From an uncultured Myxococcales bacterium (GTDB taxonomy: Bacteria; Myxococcota_A; UBA9042), in contig CAISBR010000234.1 in NCBI GenBank assembly GCA_903883645.1, positions 1-39,951 of the forward strand: a DNA stretch of 39,951 nt, written 5' to 3'. The notes beneath the pieces were generated by a model. That model was not told the origin of the DNA and searched no databases. It was given only the letters and a program-made list of their open reading frames with translations. Below, one piece after another: positions 33,380 through 39,951 of the stretch; within the stretch, counting starts at the first letter, position 1; the number at the start of each line of letters is the position of its first letter. Position numbers and translations under genes: made by a program.

Positions 33380-34401
33380 GCGAAAAGCTTTTTGTGCATC
33401 GGCAGATAGACTGCGCAGCCCGCCAGGGTCGCCAGTGTCGCGATCGCGAGCCCCACGCCCAGCCCCAGCGGCGCACCGATCGCCCAGCCCAGCCGCAAGA
33501 ACAGCACATGACCCAGGTAGATCGCTAGCGAATTCTTGCCGATCGCCGCCAGCCACACGCCGGGTCGCCGCTCGCCCAGCCACGCCACCGCTACCGGCGC
33601 CCACAGCAAAAATGCCAGCAGCGACCACAGCATCGCGGGCGAGCACCAAAAATCGTCAAAACGCGGCGAGCTGGGCAGCCGCAGCGCGATCGCCACGTGC
33701 ACCGCCAGCCCCACGACCAGCCGCAGCGCCTGCAGGCCGCGCGTTCCCCAGGCCAGCGGCAGCTGCCACGCCAGCGCGCCCAGCCCCACAAAACCCAGCC
33801 ATGGCAGCGGCAACCGCCCTTCGCTCCTCAGGATCCACCCGGCCAGCACGGGCGGCGTGGTATCGACCGCCACCACCTGCTCCACATGCAGCAGCAGCCC
33901 CAGCATCGCCAGCCCCGCCGTAGCCGCCAGCAGCCCCGCCAACCGCCGCGGCAGCCGCCCCGCCAGCGCCACCAGGGGCAGTAGGCTCAGATACGCGGGC
34001 ATGTACCACAGCTGTTCACCACTGTAGCCCGCCAGGGTCCGCCACAGGCGCTCGCCCAGCCCTTCGCTAGGCAGCCAGCCGCCCGGCAGCGCATCGCCGT
34101 CCCACGGGGCCAGCAGGGCGTACAGCAGCGCCCACGCCAGGTAAGCCGGCAGCACCGCACGCAGCCGCCCACCCAGCCAGGCCAGCGAGGCCACCGGTTG
34201 GCGAGGGTGAGGCTGCGCCGCGCCCCAGCCCAGCACGGCCAGAAACAACGGCACGCCAAATCGCCCTAGATGATCAACGACTTGTGCCAAACGCTGCCAC
34301 TCACCATCGGTCGGCACCCGCGCCGCCAAATGGATCGCCACCACGCCCAGCATGGCCAGCCCGCGCAACCCGTCGATTTGCTGATTGCGCGCCGCCGTCA
34401 A
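33370..34401 (-). CDS. Acyltransferase-3-like membrane protein
   Basis: 343 residues with about ten hydrophobic segments. The N-terminal [18 protein letters not shown] is the signature helix of acyltransferase family 3/OafA-type proteins, with the catalytic-type His; the C-terminal part has [14 protein letters not shown]. Such proteins acylate glycans or lipids at the membrane; the acceptor is unknown. The start is a TTG at 34401, three bases after the DUF2505 stop; no in-frame ATG would keep the signature helix. The Shine-Dalgarno sequence is weak (AAGAAG). Likely co-transcribed with the DUF2505-like gene. Confidence 0.82.
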   Translation of the reverse strand: MTAARNQQIDGLRGLAMLGVVAIHLAARVPTDGEWQRLAQVVDHLGRFGVPLFLAVLGWGAAQPHPRQPVASLAWLGGRLRAVLPAYLAWALLYALLAPWDGDALPGGWLPSEGLGERLWRTLAGYSGEQLWYMPAYLSLLPLVALAGRLPRRLAGLLAATAGLAMLGLLLHVEQVVAVDTTPPVLAGWILRSEGRLPLPWLGFVGLGALAWQLPLAWGTRGLQALRLVVGLAVHVAIALRLPSSPRFDDFWCSPAMLWSLLAFLLWAPVAVAWLGERRPGVWLAAIGKNSLAIYLGHVLFLRLGWAIGAPLGLGVGLAIATLATLAGCAVYLPMHKKLFAQA

Positions 34402-34404
34402 CGC

Positions 34405-34896
34405 TTACTTCTTGGCGAGCCAGGTGCGCGTGAATTCCGCCGCGCGCTCATAGCTTTTCACCACGTCGTCGACGATGAACTTCTCGACAATGCCGCCGAT
34501 GAAGGTGATCTTGACGTTGATCTCGCCTTCGATCGTACGTGTTACGCCGTCGCCCGAGGTCGTGAAGGCAAAACTGCCGCGCGAGTCGACCTTATCGGTC
34601 ATGACGGACGACAGCGTGCTCCAGGTGCCGCGGCCGCTGCCCAACACATAGTCAACAGTTTCAGTGTATTCTAAGCGGTTCGAGCCGATCACCTTGGCCA
34701 CGGGCCCCGGCACTTCGCGATCGGGCGCCACGCGCACTACCCGGTGAACGCGGCCGTCTTTGATCTCGCGTGTGACCAATTCGCGGTGCAACCCAACGGC
34801 CTTGCACAGGGCGATGTTGAAGTCTTCGTCGAAGTACAGGTTTTCGTAATCCGCCACGCTTACGGGGCCAAAACGGTGGTCGCACTTGAATTTCAT
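34405..34896 (-). CDS. DUF2505-like (SRPBCC-fold) protein
   Basis: 163 residues from ATG 34896, with GGGAG five bases upstream. The start MKFKCDHRFGPVSVADYENLY, then FDEDFNIALCKAVGLHRELV, matches the DUF2505 pattern, proteins thought to have a START/SRPBCC ligand-binding fold. Alternating strands end in a long helix (VKSYERAAEFTRTWLAK), consistent with that fold. No signal peptide. The ligand is unknown. The in-frame extension to 34959 is only translation of a 12-bp DNA repeat (GSNQGSNQGS). Confidence 0.78.
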   Translation of the reverse strand: MKFKCDHRFGPVSVADYENLYFDEDFNIALCKAVGLHRELVTREIKDGRVHRVVRVAPDREVPGPVAKVIGSNRLEYTETVDYVLGSGRGTWSTLSSVMTDKVDSRGSFAFTTSGDGVTRTIEGEINVKITFIGGIVEKFIVDDVVKSYERAAEFTRTWLAKK

Positions 34897-34923
34897 GTTC
34901 ACTCCCGCACAGATGCGCTCCGT

Positions 34924-34956
34924 GCTGCCCTGGTTGCTGCCCTGGTTGCTGCCCTT
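34924..34956. repeat. 12-bp tandem repeat upstream of the DUF2505-like gene
   Basis: GCTGCCCTGGTT occurs twice in tandem plus GCTGCCCTT. It lies about 28 bases upstream of the ATG at 34896, in the 219-bp gap shared with the divergent Rrf2 gene. Confidence 0.8.
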
Positions 34957-35115
34957 CACGTTGCGGTGGCTACGGTTCGACTCGCGGACGCCGCGGCGCT
35001 AGAGGCCGAATCCTACACGACACAACCCTTACCTTCCAAGCTTGCGCGATCGGCGTTTTCACGCACAATCGCACCGTAGCCAGCGTCGCGCATCCGTTTT
35101 TACCCAAGGACCCTT

Positions 35116-35586
35116 ATGTTGCCGATGAAGTCGCGTTATGCGCTAAAAGCTTTGGTCTATTTGGCCCAGCACCTGGGCGAGGGGCCCGTGCTCATCTCAA
35201 CCGTGGCCGAGGCAGAAGGCATTCCGCGCAAGTTCCTCGAAGCGATCCTGCTCGAGTTGCGCAATTCGGGCATTTTAACCAGTCGCCGCGGCAAGAATGG
35301 CGGTTACTCGCTGCTGGCCAAGCCCGAAGATGTGCTGCTTGGCGAGGTGTTTCGCGTGCTGACCGGCCCACTTGCGCCCCTGCCGTGCTTGTCAAAGACC
35401 GCGTACCAGCGCTGCGGCGACTGCAAAGACGAAACGCATTGCGCCGTGCGCGTGCTCCTCGCCGACGTGCACAACGCCACGCTCAAGATCCTCGATCACA
35501 CGACCCTGGCCGATCTGGTCGAGAAGGTGCGCGATCCCAGCGCGACCATGGCCGCGTTTGAGGCCTATATGGGGGCAAATATCTAG
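35116..35586 (+). CDS. Rrf2-family transcriptional regulator
   Basis: 156 residues. A winged-helix N-terminus, MKSRYALKALVYLAQHLGEG, followed by ISTVAEAEGIPRKFLEAILLELRNSGILTSRRGKNGGYSLL, is the Rrf2 signature. Four Cys in the effector region (91, 100, 103, 109; PC-x(8)-C-GDC-x(5)-C) could hold an Fe-S cluster, as in IscR, NsrR and RsrR, but spacing differs from the usual three-Cys set. Start: AAGGA five bases before ATG. No iron-sulfur or nitrosative-stress target gene is adjacent; the regulon is unknown. Confidence 0.9.
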   Translation: MLPMKSRYALKALVYLAQHLGEGPVLISTVAEAEGIPRKFLEAILLELRNSGILTSRRGKNGGYSLLAKPEDVLLGEVFRVLTGPLAPLPCLSKTAYQRCGDCKDETHCAVRVLLADVHNATLKILDHTTLADLVEKVRDPSATMAAFEAYMGANI

Positions 35587-35750
35587 TAGTTACAAGGTAT
35601 TGGCCCGTGGCGCGATACGCCTCGCCCAAACTCGCTTGGCGCAAGCCCGCGCCCCAGATCGGTTTTCTACTTGACCTACAGCAGCCGACGAGGCAGACTG
35701 CGCGGCCCTAAGCGGGTGTGCCGTGCCCGCCCATGCGTCCGGAGAATCCC

Positions 35751-36083
35751 ATGTCCAGCAGCCTTTCGAGCCCCTACGCCATCATCAAGACCGGCGGCAA
35801 GCAGTACCGCGTTAGCGCAGGTCAGCAAGTCACCGTCGAGAAACTTCCGGTAAACACCGGCGAAAGCGTCGTTTTCGACGAAGTGCTGATGGTCTCTGAC
35901 GGCACCAGCGTGCGCCTTGGCCAACCGGCCCTGGTCGGCGCGCGGGTAGTCGGCACCGTGGTCGAACAGACCCGTGATAACAAGATCTTGGTGCACAAGT
36001 ACCGTCACCGCAAGAACAGCCGCAAGACCATTGGCCACCGCCAGTGGATCACCCGCGTGCGCATCCAGACCATCGAAGCCTAA
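35751..36083 (+). CDS. rplU: 50S ribosomal protein L21
   Basis: 110 residues. [32 protein letters not shown] is the L21 start, and the end [27 protein letters not shown] is the conserved rRNA-contact tail. GGAGAA lies seven bases before ATG 35751. The frame is open upstream to 35718 but that start lacks a family match. It pairs with rpmA 131 bp downstream, the near-universal rplU-rpmA order. Confidence 0.97.
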   Translation: MSSSLSSPYAIIKTGGKQYRVSAGQQVTVEKLPVNTGESVVFDEVLMVSDGTSVRLGQPALVGARVVGTVVEQTRDNKILVHKYRHRKNSRKTIGHRQWITRVRIQTIEA

Positions 36084-36214
36084 GCCGCCGCGACCTCAAG
36101 TCGCACGGTCCTGGATTCGCGCCGCGGGTTCCTGTCGGAACTTCGGTTGATTATCGGCTGGTTCTACCCTCACCGGGCTGCCGCTGCTTGCGGCTGGTCG
36201 CCCTGGAGTCGAAG

Positions 36215-36469
36215 ATGGCTCACAAAAAAGGTCAAGGTTCGTCGCGCAACGGCCGCGATTCGAACGCGCAGTTCCGCGGCATCAAGGTCTACGGCAGCCA
36301 GACCGTCGGCTCGGGTGCGATCATCGTCCGCCAGGTCGGCTCGACTTGGCACGCGGGCAAGAATGTGATGACGGGCAAGGACTTCACCTTGTTCGCCACC
36401 GCGCCCGGCGTGGTCGAGTACGGCATGTACCACGGCCGCAAGACCGTGCATGTGCTTCCCAAGGTCTAA
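36215..36469 (+). CDS. rpmA: 50S ribosomal protein L27
   Basis: 84 residues. [20 protein letters not shown] is the flexible N-terminal arm that reaches the peptidyl transferase centre; the body reads [24 protein letters not shown] and [24 protein letters not shown] lies six bases before ATG 36215. No cleavable N-terminal extension is present, unlike in some Firmicutes. It is followed by a GC-rich hairpin. Confidence 0.97.
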   Translation: MAHKKGQGSSRNGRDSNAQFRGIKVYGSQTVGSGAIIVRQVGSTWHAGKNVMTGKDFTLFATAPGVVEYGMYHGRKTVHVLPKV

Positions 36470-36475
36470 GGCCTG

Positions 36476-36493
36476 AGCCGCCTTGGGGCGGCT
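36476..36493 (+). terminator. Hairpin after rpmA
   Basis: A perfect 7-bp stem AGCCGCC / GGCGGCT with loop TTGG, six bases after the rpmA stop. No T-run follows, but its position suggests transcript end or 3' protection for rplU-rpmA. The remaining 300 bp to 36801 show no gene; a TAGAAT at about 36694 could be a -10 element for the FHA gene. Confidence 0.5.
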
Positions 36494-36801
36494 GCCCCGT
36501 CGCCAGGCCCCGGCTTGCGTCCTGCGGCCATTCGGCAGTTCGCGAGCACGCTGTAGGCCCTAGGCCCGCTGCTGTGCGTCTTTCCTGCTCCTCATGGGCC
36601 TCAACCGCCCGCGAACCAGGCTGGCGCTCGGACTAGCGACGCGCGCAATCGGGGCCTGAACCGAAGACGACCGCAATGTGGTTGGCCTTGGTCTAGAATT
36701 CGGCTAAGAAATTGCCGCTGCGACGCAGGTGTGGTACTGATCGCCGCGGTCGCGTCTGCGCTGTTACGGGTTCCACCGGCGCGCTCGCGAGGAGCAAGAA
36801 G

Positions 36802-38880
36802 ATGGGCAACGACGACCGTCGCAGTGGTATGGGCTTTGGCAATCAGCACAAGGTCGATTCGGGCGCACGCCCGAACAGTCCTGACTACGAAGAGGACAAC
36901 GGCGAGTCGACTCGGGCGATGTCGATCGAGGATGTGGATGCCCCACCGCCCACGGAATTCGTGCGCGGACCCGGCCCTGCTCCTCGCCCGGCTATGGCTC
37001 GTCCGGCGCCCCGGCCGATGCCACGCCAAGCTCCGCCACCGCCCTCATCCATGGATCATGGTGGCGACGAGGAAGACGCGGCGACCCGCATGCTCGATGC
37101 AATGCCCGACGACCTGCCGGCGCCCGGCGCTCGCGCCCCACAACCCGTTGGTCGTGCTCTAGATCTTAAGGTAGTGTCGGGCCCCGACCGCGGCAAGATT
37201 CACCATATCGGCGAGGGTGACTCGCTCGTTGGCCGCGGCCTCGATTGCCAGATTGTGCTGGCCGACCCCGCCGTGTCGCGCAAACACTTTCAGCTGCGCC
37301 GCAGTGGTGATCAAGTTGTGCTCGAAGACCTGGGCGGCCCCAATGGCACCAAGGTAAACAGCGACAAGCGCGCTCGCCAAGTACTTGAACCCGGTGACCA
37401 AATCGAAGTGGGTATGTCGGTCCTCGAGTACCAGGTCGATGGCATGGGCAAGCGCAAAGACAGCCGTGGTGCGCCACGCGACGACGACCGCTCGATGCGG
37501 CAAGTTGCCGAGCCACGCATGGCCTCACAGGGCAAGACGGGCGGTGGACCTGGCAAGATCATTGCGATTGCCGCCGTGCTGGTGCTGCTGCTTGTCGGTG
37601 GTGGCGTGACCGCTTGGCTGGTGATGGGCAAGAAGTCGGCCGACAAGACCGCGGCGGCGACCGGTGGCGAGGCAGATGGCGACTTGGGCGCACTGCTCGA
37701 AAAGGCCAAAAAGCAGATTGCCGACAAAGAGTTTGCTGCTGCCGTAGCGACCTTGAAGAAGGCCCAAGAGGTCGATAAGGCCGCACCCGAGATTGCACCC
37801 CTGAAGCGTCAGGCTGGCCAAGAGGCTACCGCACAAAAGACGCTGCAAGAGGGCAAAGAAGCCAAAGAGGCCGGCAATAACGAAGAAGCACTGGCGAAAT
37901 TGACTTCGGAAGACATTGGCAAAGAGTCGGTATTCCGCGCGGAGGCCGATCTGGTGCTGGTCGACGTAAAGAAGGCGATCGTGGTCAGCAAGCTCGACGA
38001 GGCCAAGAAGGCCCTGGCGGCGGCCGACAATGCCAAGGCCGACGCAGCGGTTAAGGCCGTGCTCGAACTCGATCCCGACAACGGCGATGCCAAGATGCTG
38101 CAAGGTCAGTTGGCTGGTGCGGCACCCGCACATGCGCCACCACTGGCGGCCGGTGCGGATGCCGGTGCTACGGCCGACGCCGGCGCTGCGGCTGTTGCTA
38201 AGCCTGCCGAAGGTAAGCCAGCCGACGCCGCCAAGGCCGAGCCCGCCAAGGCCGAGCCCGCCAAAGCCGAGCCAGTCAAGGCTGAAGCAGCCAAGAAGGC
38301 TGATTTTGCAGGCGGCCTGAGTGCATACGGTAGCCGCCAATGGTCGGCCGCGGTGCAGACCTTTGAGGCGATCGCCGGTGGGCCGTTTGGCAAAGACGAA
38401 AAGAAGAAGGCGGCGGCCTATGCGGCGGGTGTCAAGCGGGTCGAAGCTGCTTGGAACAAGGCGCAATCGGCCAATGGCAAGGCGGCAGCGGCCGCGTGGA
38501 AAGATGCGCGCGAAGCCGACAGCGACGTCGACGGGCACCACAAGGCCTTCTTGACGGACCAAGTTATCAAAGCCTATGTGGCGGCGGCCAAGGCGGCTCG
38601 CACGGCGGGCAACTGCGGCGATGCGGTCGAAAATGCGGAAGTGGCCAATGATTATTCGGCGTCGGGCAGCAATGCCGAAGCGAAATCCGTGATCGATGGC
38701 TGCAAGGCCGACGGCAAGAACCTACTGCAACAAGCCGAGCAGGCGCTCGCGGCGGGGCAATCGGCCAAGGCCAAAGAACTGGCGGCGCGGGCCGACAAGA
38801 TCCTCGGTTCCGACCCGCTCGCACAAAAGGCCAAAGAAATCTTGAAGAAGGCTTCGGCCGCGGGTCGCGGCGAAGAGTAA
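36802..38880 (+). CDS. FHA-domain membrane protein with repeat region
   Basis: 692 residues. Residues 1-115 are low complexity (Pro, Arg, Asp). The FHA domain (about 122-213) has the phosphothreonine-binding core GRGLDCQIVLADPAVSRKHF and DLGGPNGTKVN. A transmembrane helix lies at about 252-275 (KIIAIAAVLVLLLVGGGVTAW), leaving FHA in the cytoplasm. The outer part has TPR-like helices with ALGALLEKAKKQIADKEFAAAVATLKKAQ, an Ala-Lys-Pro-Glu linker of near 15-bp DNA periodicity (KAEPAKAEPAKAEP), and further helical pairs. FHA domains bind phosphothreonine, so it may read a Hanks kinase signal; the linked kinase is not known. AGGAG lies seven bases before ATG 36802. Confidence 0.85.
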   Translation: MGNDDRRSGMGFGNQHKVDSGARPNSPDYEEDNGESTRAMSIEDVDAPPPTEFVRGPGPAPRPAMARPAPRPMPRQAPPPPSSMDHGGDEEDAATRMLDAMPDDLPAPGARAPQPVGRALDLKVVSGPDRGKIHHIGEGDSLVGRGLDCQIVLADPAVSRKHFQLRRSGDQVVLEDLGGPNGTKVNSDKRARQVLEPGDQIEVGMSVLEYQVDGMGKRKDSRGAPRDDDRSMRQVAEPRMASQGKTGGGPGKIIAIAAVLVLLLVGGGVTAWLVMGKKSADKTAAATGGEADGDLGALLEKAKKQIADKEFAAAVATLKKAQEVDKAAPEIAPLKRQAGQEATAQKTLQEGKEAKEAGNNEEALAKLTSEDIGKESVFRAEADLVLVDVKKAIVVSKLDEAKKALAAADNAKADAAVKAVLELDPDNGDAKMLQGQLAGAAPAHAPPLAAGADAGATADAGAAAVAKPAEGKPADAAKAEPAKAEPAKAEPVKAEAAKKADFAGGLSAYGSRQWSAAVQTFEAIAGGPFGKDEKKKAAAYAAGVKRVEAAWNKAQSANGKAAAAAWKDAREADSDVDGHHKAFLTDQVIKAYVAAAKAARTAGNCGDAVENAEVANDYSASGSNAEAKSVIDGCKADGKNLLQQAEQALAAGQSAKAKELAARADKILGSDPLAQKAKEILKKASAAGRGEE

Positions 38881-38883
38881 GGG

Positions 38884-39221
38884 ACCGGTGAAAATCGTTC
38901 CGATTTTTCCGCTCCCTTGCCTGCTGCTGGGTGGGTCGCAAGCGCGCGGTCCCTATCGGGCCCGTCGCGCCGCTCCGTAGCGGCAACTACTACTCTGAAT
39001 TTGTTTGGTTTTACCGGGATGATCAAAGCTGCTCCCGGAGACCGGTGAAAATCGTTCCGATTTTTCTGCTCCCTTGCCTGCTGCGGGGTGGGTCGCAAGC
39101 GCGCGGTCCCTATCGGGCCCGTCGCGCCGCTCCGTAGCGGCAACTACTACTCTGAATTTGTTTGGTTTTACCGGGACGGTCAAAGCTGCTCCCGGGGACC
39201 GGTGAAAATCGTTCCGATTTT
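38884..39221. repeat. 157-bp structured tandem repeat (two copies plus partial third)
   Basis: ACCGGTGAAAATCGTTCCG begins at 38884, 39041 and 39198, exactly 157 bases apart; two full units and at least 24 bases of a third are present, with only a few differences. Each unit folds: AAAATCG/CGATTTT hairpin (38891-38907), GCCGCT/AGCGGC with loop CCGT (38969-38984), and an end-closing pairing of CCGGT-AAAA (38885-38894) with TTTTACCGG (39009-39017). It fills most of the 466-bp gap between the FHA gene and the receiver gene. No gene is apparent in it. Confidence 0.95.
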
Positions 39222-39346
39222 CTGTCCCTTCGCTACCCGCTTCAATTCCGCAGCCGATTGTTGCAGACTCGGCCCTGCCTGCGGTGCTTTGCCCGCTGGA
39301 TCCTTCTGACCTATGCGCCCTTTGCGGCGCAACGAAGCGGTGCGAA

Positions 39347-39754
39347 ATGCCCAAAGACAATGGCATCCATGTGTTGGTGGCCGAAGACGACCTTGAGATT
39401 GCCGGTCTACTGCGCAAGACGCTGACGGCGGCCGGCTATCGGATCGCCTTGAGCTACGACGGTGAAGAGGCGCTGCGCTCGGCTCTGGGTCACAAACCCG
39501 ACTTGGTCGTGCTCGATGTGATGATGCCGCAGATGAACGGCTGGGAGGTGTGCAAAACTCTGCGCGCTCGCCGCGATTTCGACGATGTGGGCATTTTGAT
39601 GCTTACTGCCATCGGCCCGAACTTGAACGAAATGACCGCACCGCTGTACGGCGCCGACGATCACCTCGACAAGCCGTTCCTCATCGAAGAGCTGCTCGAC
39701 AGGCTTGAGGGGCTGGCCAAGCGCTTCCGCAAAGACAAGCTGCCCACGACGTAG
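39347..39754 (+). CDS. CheY-like single-domain response regulator
   Basis: 135 residues, receiver domain only: acidic Asp14/Asp15 (VAEDDLEIAGLL), phospho-site Asp57 in LVVLDVMMP, Thr87 in LMLTAIG and Lys109 in LDKPF. No output domain is present, so it acts by protein contact or phosphotransfer. The C-terminus is a short basic tail. The frame is open from 39284, but ATG 39347 gives the usual receiver N-terminus; the Shine-Dalgarno sequence is weak (GAAGCGG). No partner kinase is in view. It lies immediately after the 157-bp repeats. Confidence 0.88.
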   Translation: MPKDNGIHVLVAEDDLEIAGLLRKTLTAAGYRIALSYDGEEALRSALGHKPDLVVLDVMMPQMNGWEVCKTLRARRDFDDVGILMLTAIGPNLNEMTAPLYGADDHLDKPFLIEELLDRLEGLAKRFRKDKLPTT

Positions 39755-39845
39755 CCCGCCCGCCCCCGCCGCAGCCGTTGCGGTAGACCTGTGGCCGTGC
39801 CTTTGCCCCTTGCGCGCCCGACGCGCCCTCAGGCAAGCTGCAAGC

Positions 39846-39951
39846 ATGGACCGCTCCCCCCTCGCCTCGCCCCTACCGCCCAACCCGAACCGCCTGCCGT
39901 CGCGCACCGCGGCTTGGCTGTTCTCGCTGACACGGCTGTTCTTGCTGACAC
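39846..39951 (+). CDS. Possible ORF start, runs off right edge
   Basis: ATG 39846 opens a frame with no stop to the window end. It reads a Pro/Arg-rich start, then WLFSLTRLFLL, which may begin a first transmembrane helix of a membrane protein. AGGC upstream is a poor Shine-Dalgarno sequence. Only about 35 residues are visible, so neither coding status nor function is established. Confidence 0.35.
   Translation, partial: MDRSPLASPLPPNPNRLPSRTAAWLFSLTRLFLLT

Noticed and set aside
38884..39221. CRISPR array
   Set aside because: The intervening sequence is repeated too, so there are no unique spacers, and no cas genes are present.
38567..39417. Overlapping ORFs on both strands within the 157-bp repeats
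   Set aside because: 157 is not divisible by three, so each copy shifts frame; the apparent protein repeats are only DNA repetition, with no start or ribosome site of their own.

Overview
The window is GC-rich, densely packed bacterial chromosome. Its content points to Myxococcota or a related deltaproteobacterial lineage: a Hanks-type Ser/Thr kinase fused to sensor, ATPase and TPR modules, an FHA-TPR protein, many lipoproteins including one with Cys-rich CGDGxC repeats, and a pilR-pilA pair with a sigma-54 promoter. This placement is an inference from gene families; no rRNA or tRNA gene was seen. No phage, IS element or CRISPR array was recognised.

Layout. 1-7.1 kb: the start of a secreted protein running off the left edge, a 1300-residue kinase fusion, and a two-gene minus-strand operon whose larger product carries a pilin-like C-terminal module. 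7.1-15.3 kb: queA-rsmD (GTGA overlap), two hypothetical genes, and a minus-strand run glgC-glgA-PQQ-like lipoprotein-J-domain protein, so glycogen synthesis dominates. 15.3-21.1 kb: Cys-rich lipoprotein, flavin reductase, lpdA, a thioredoxin-like lipoprotein, a radical SAM enzyme coupled by ATGA overlap to a wrecked GMC oxidoreductase, and pilA. 21.1-26.1 kb: pilR, a GH36-like lipoprotein, a solitary adenine-specific DNA methyltransferase and a 15-bp tandem repeat. 26.1-34.9 kb: rpsA, an Ig-like lipoprotein, a small lipoprotein, miaB, VanZ-like and CPBP membrane proteins, an acyltransferase and a DUF2505-like protein. 34.9 kb-end: Rrf2 regulator, rplU-rpmA, FHA-TPR protein, a 157-bp structured tandem repeat, a CheY-like receiver protein and the start of an unidentified ORF.

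Most genes are housekeeping or envelope functions. The less ordinary material is between and inside them. A small hairpin family with a conserved GCACCC loop recurs four times, near gene starts or inside one. A 157-bp self-complementary unit is tandemly duplicated. A GCACCC-containing 15-bp array follows the methyltransferase. A pilin domain is embedded in a large envelope protein and resembles the pilin encoded 14 kb away. The GMC partner of the radical SAM enzyme has lost its middle. I do not see a clear new multi-gene defence or biosynthetic system; the repeat families and the pilin-domain protein are the best leads.
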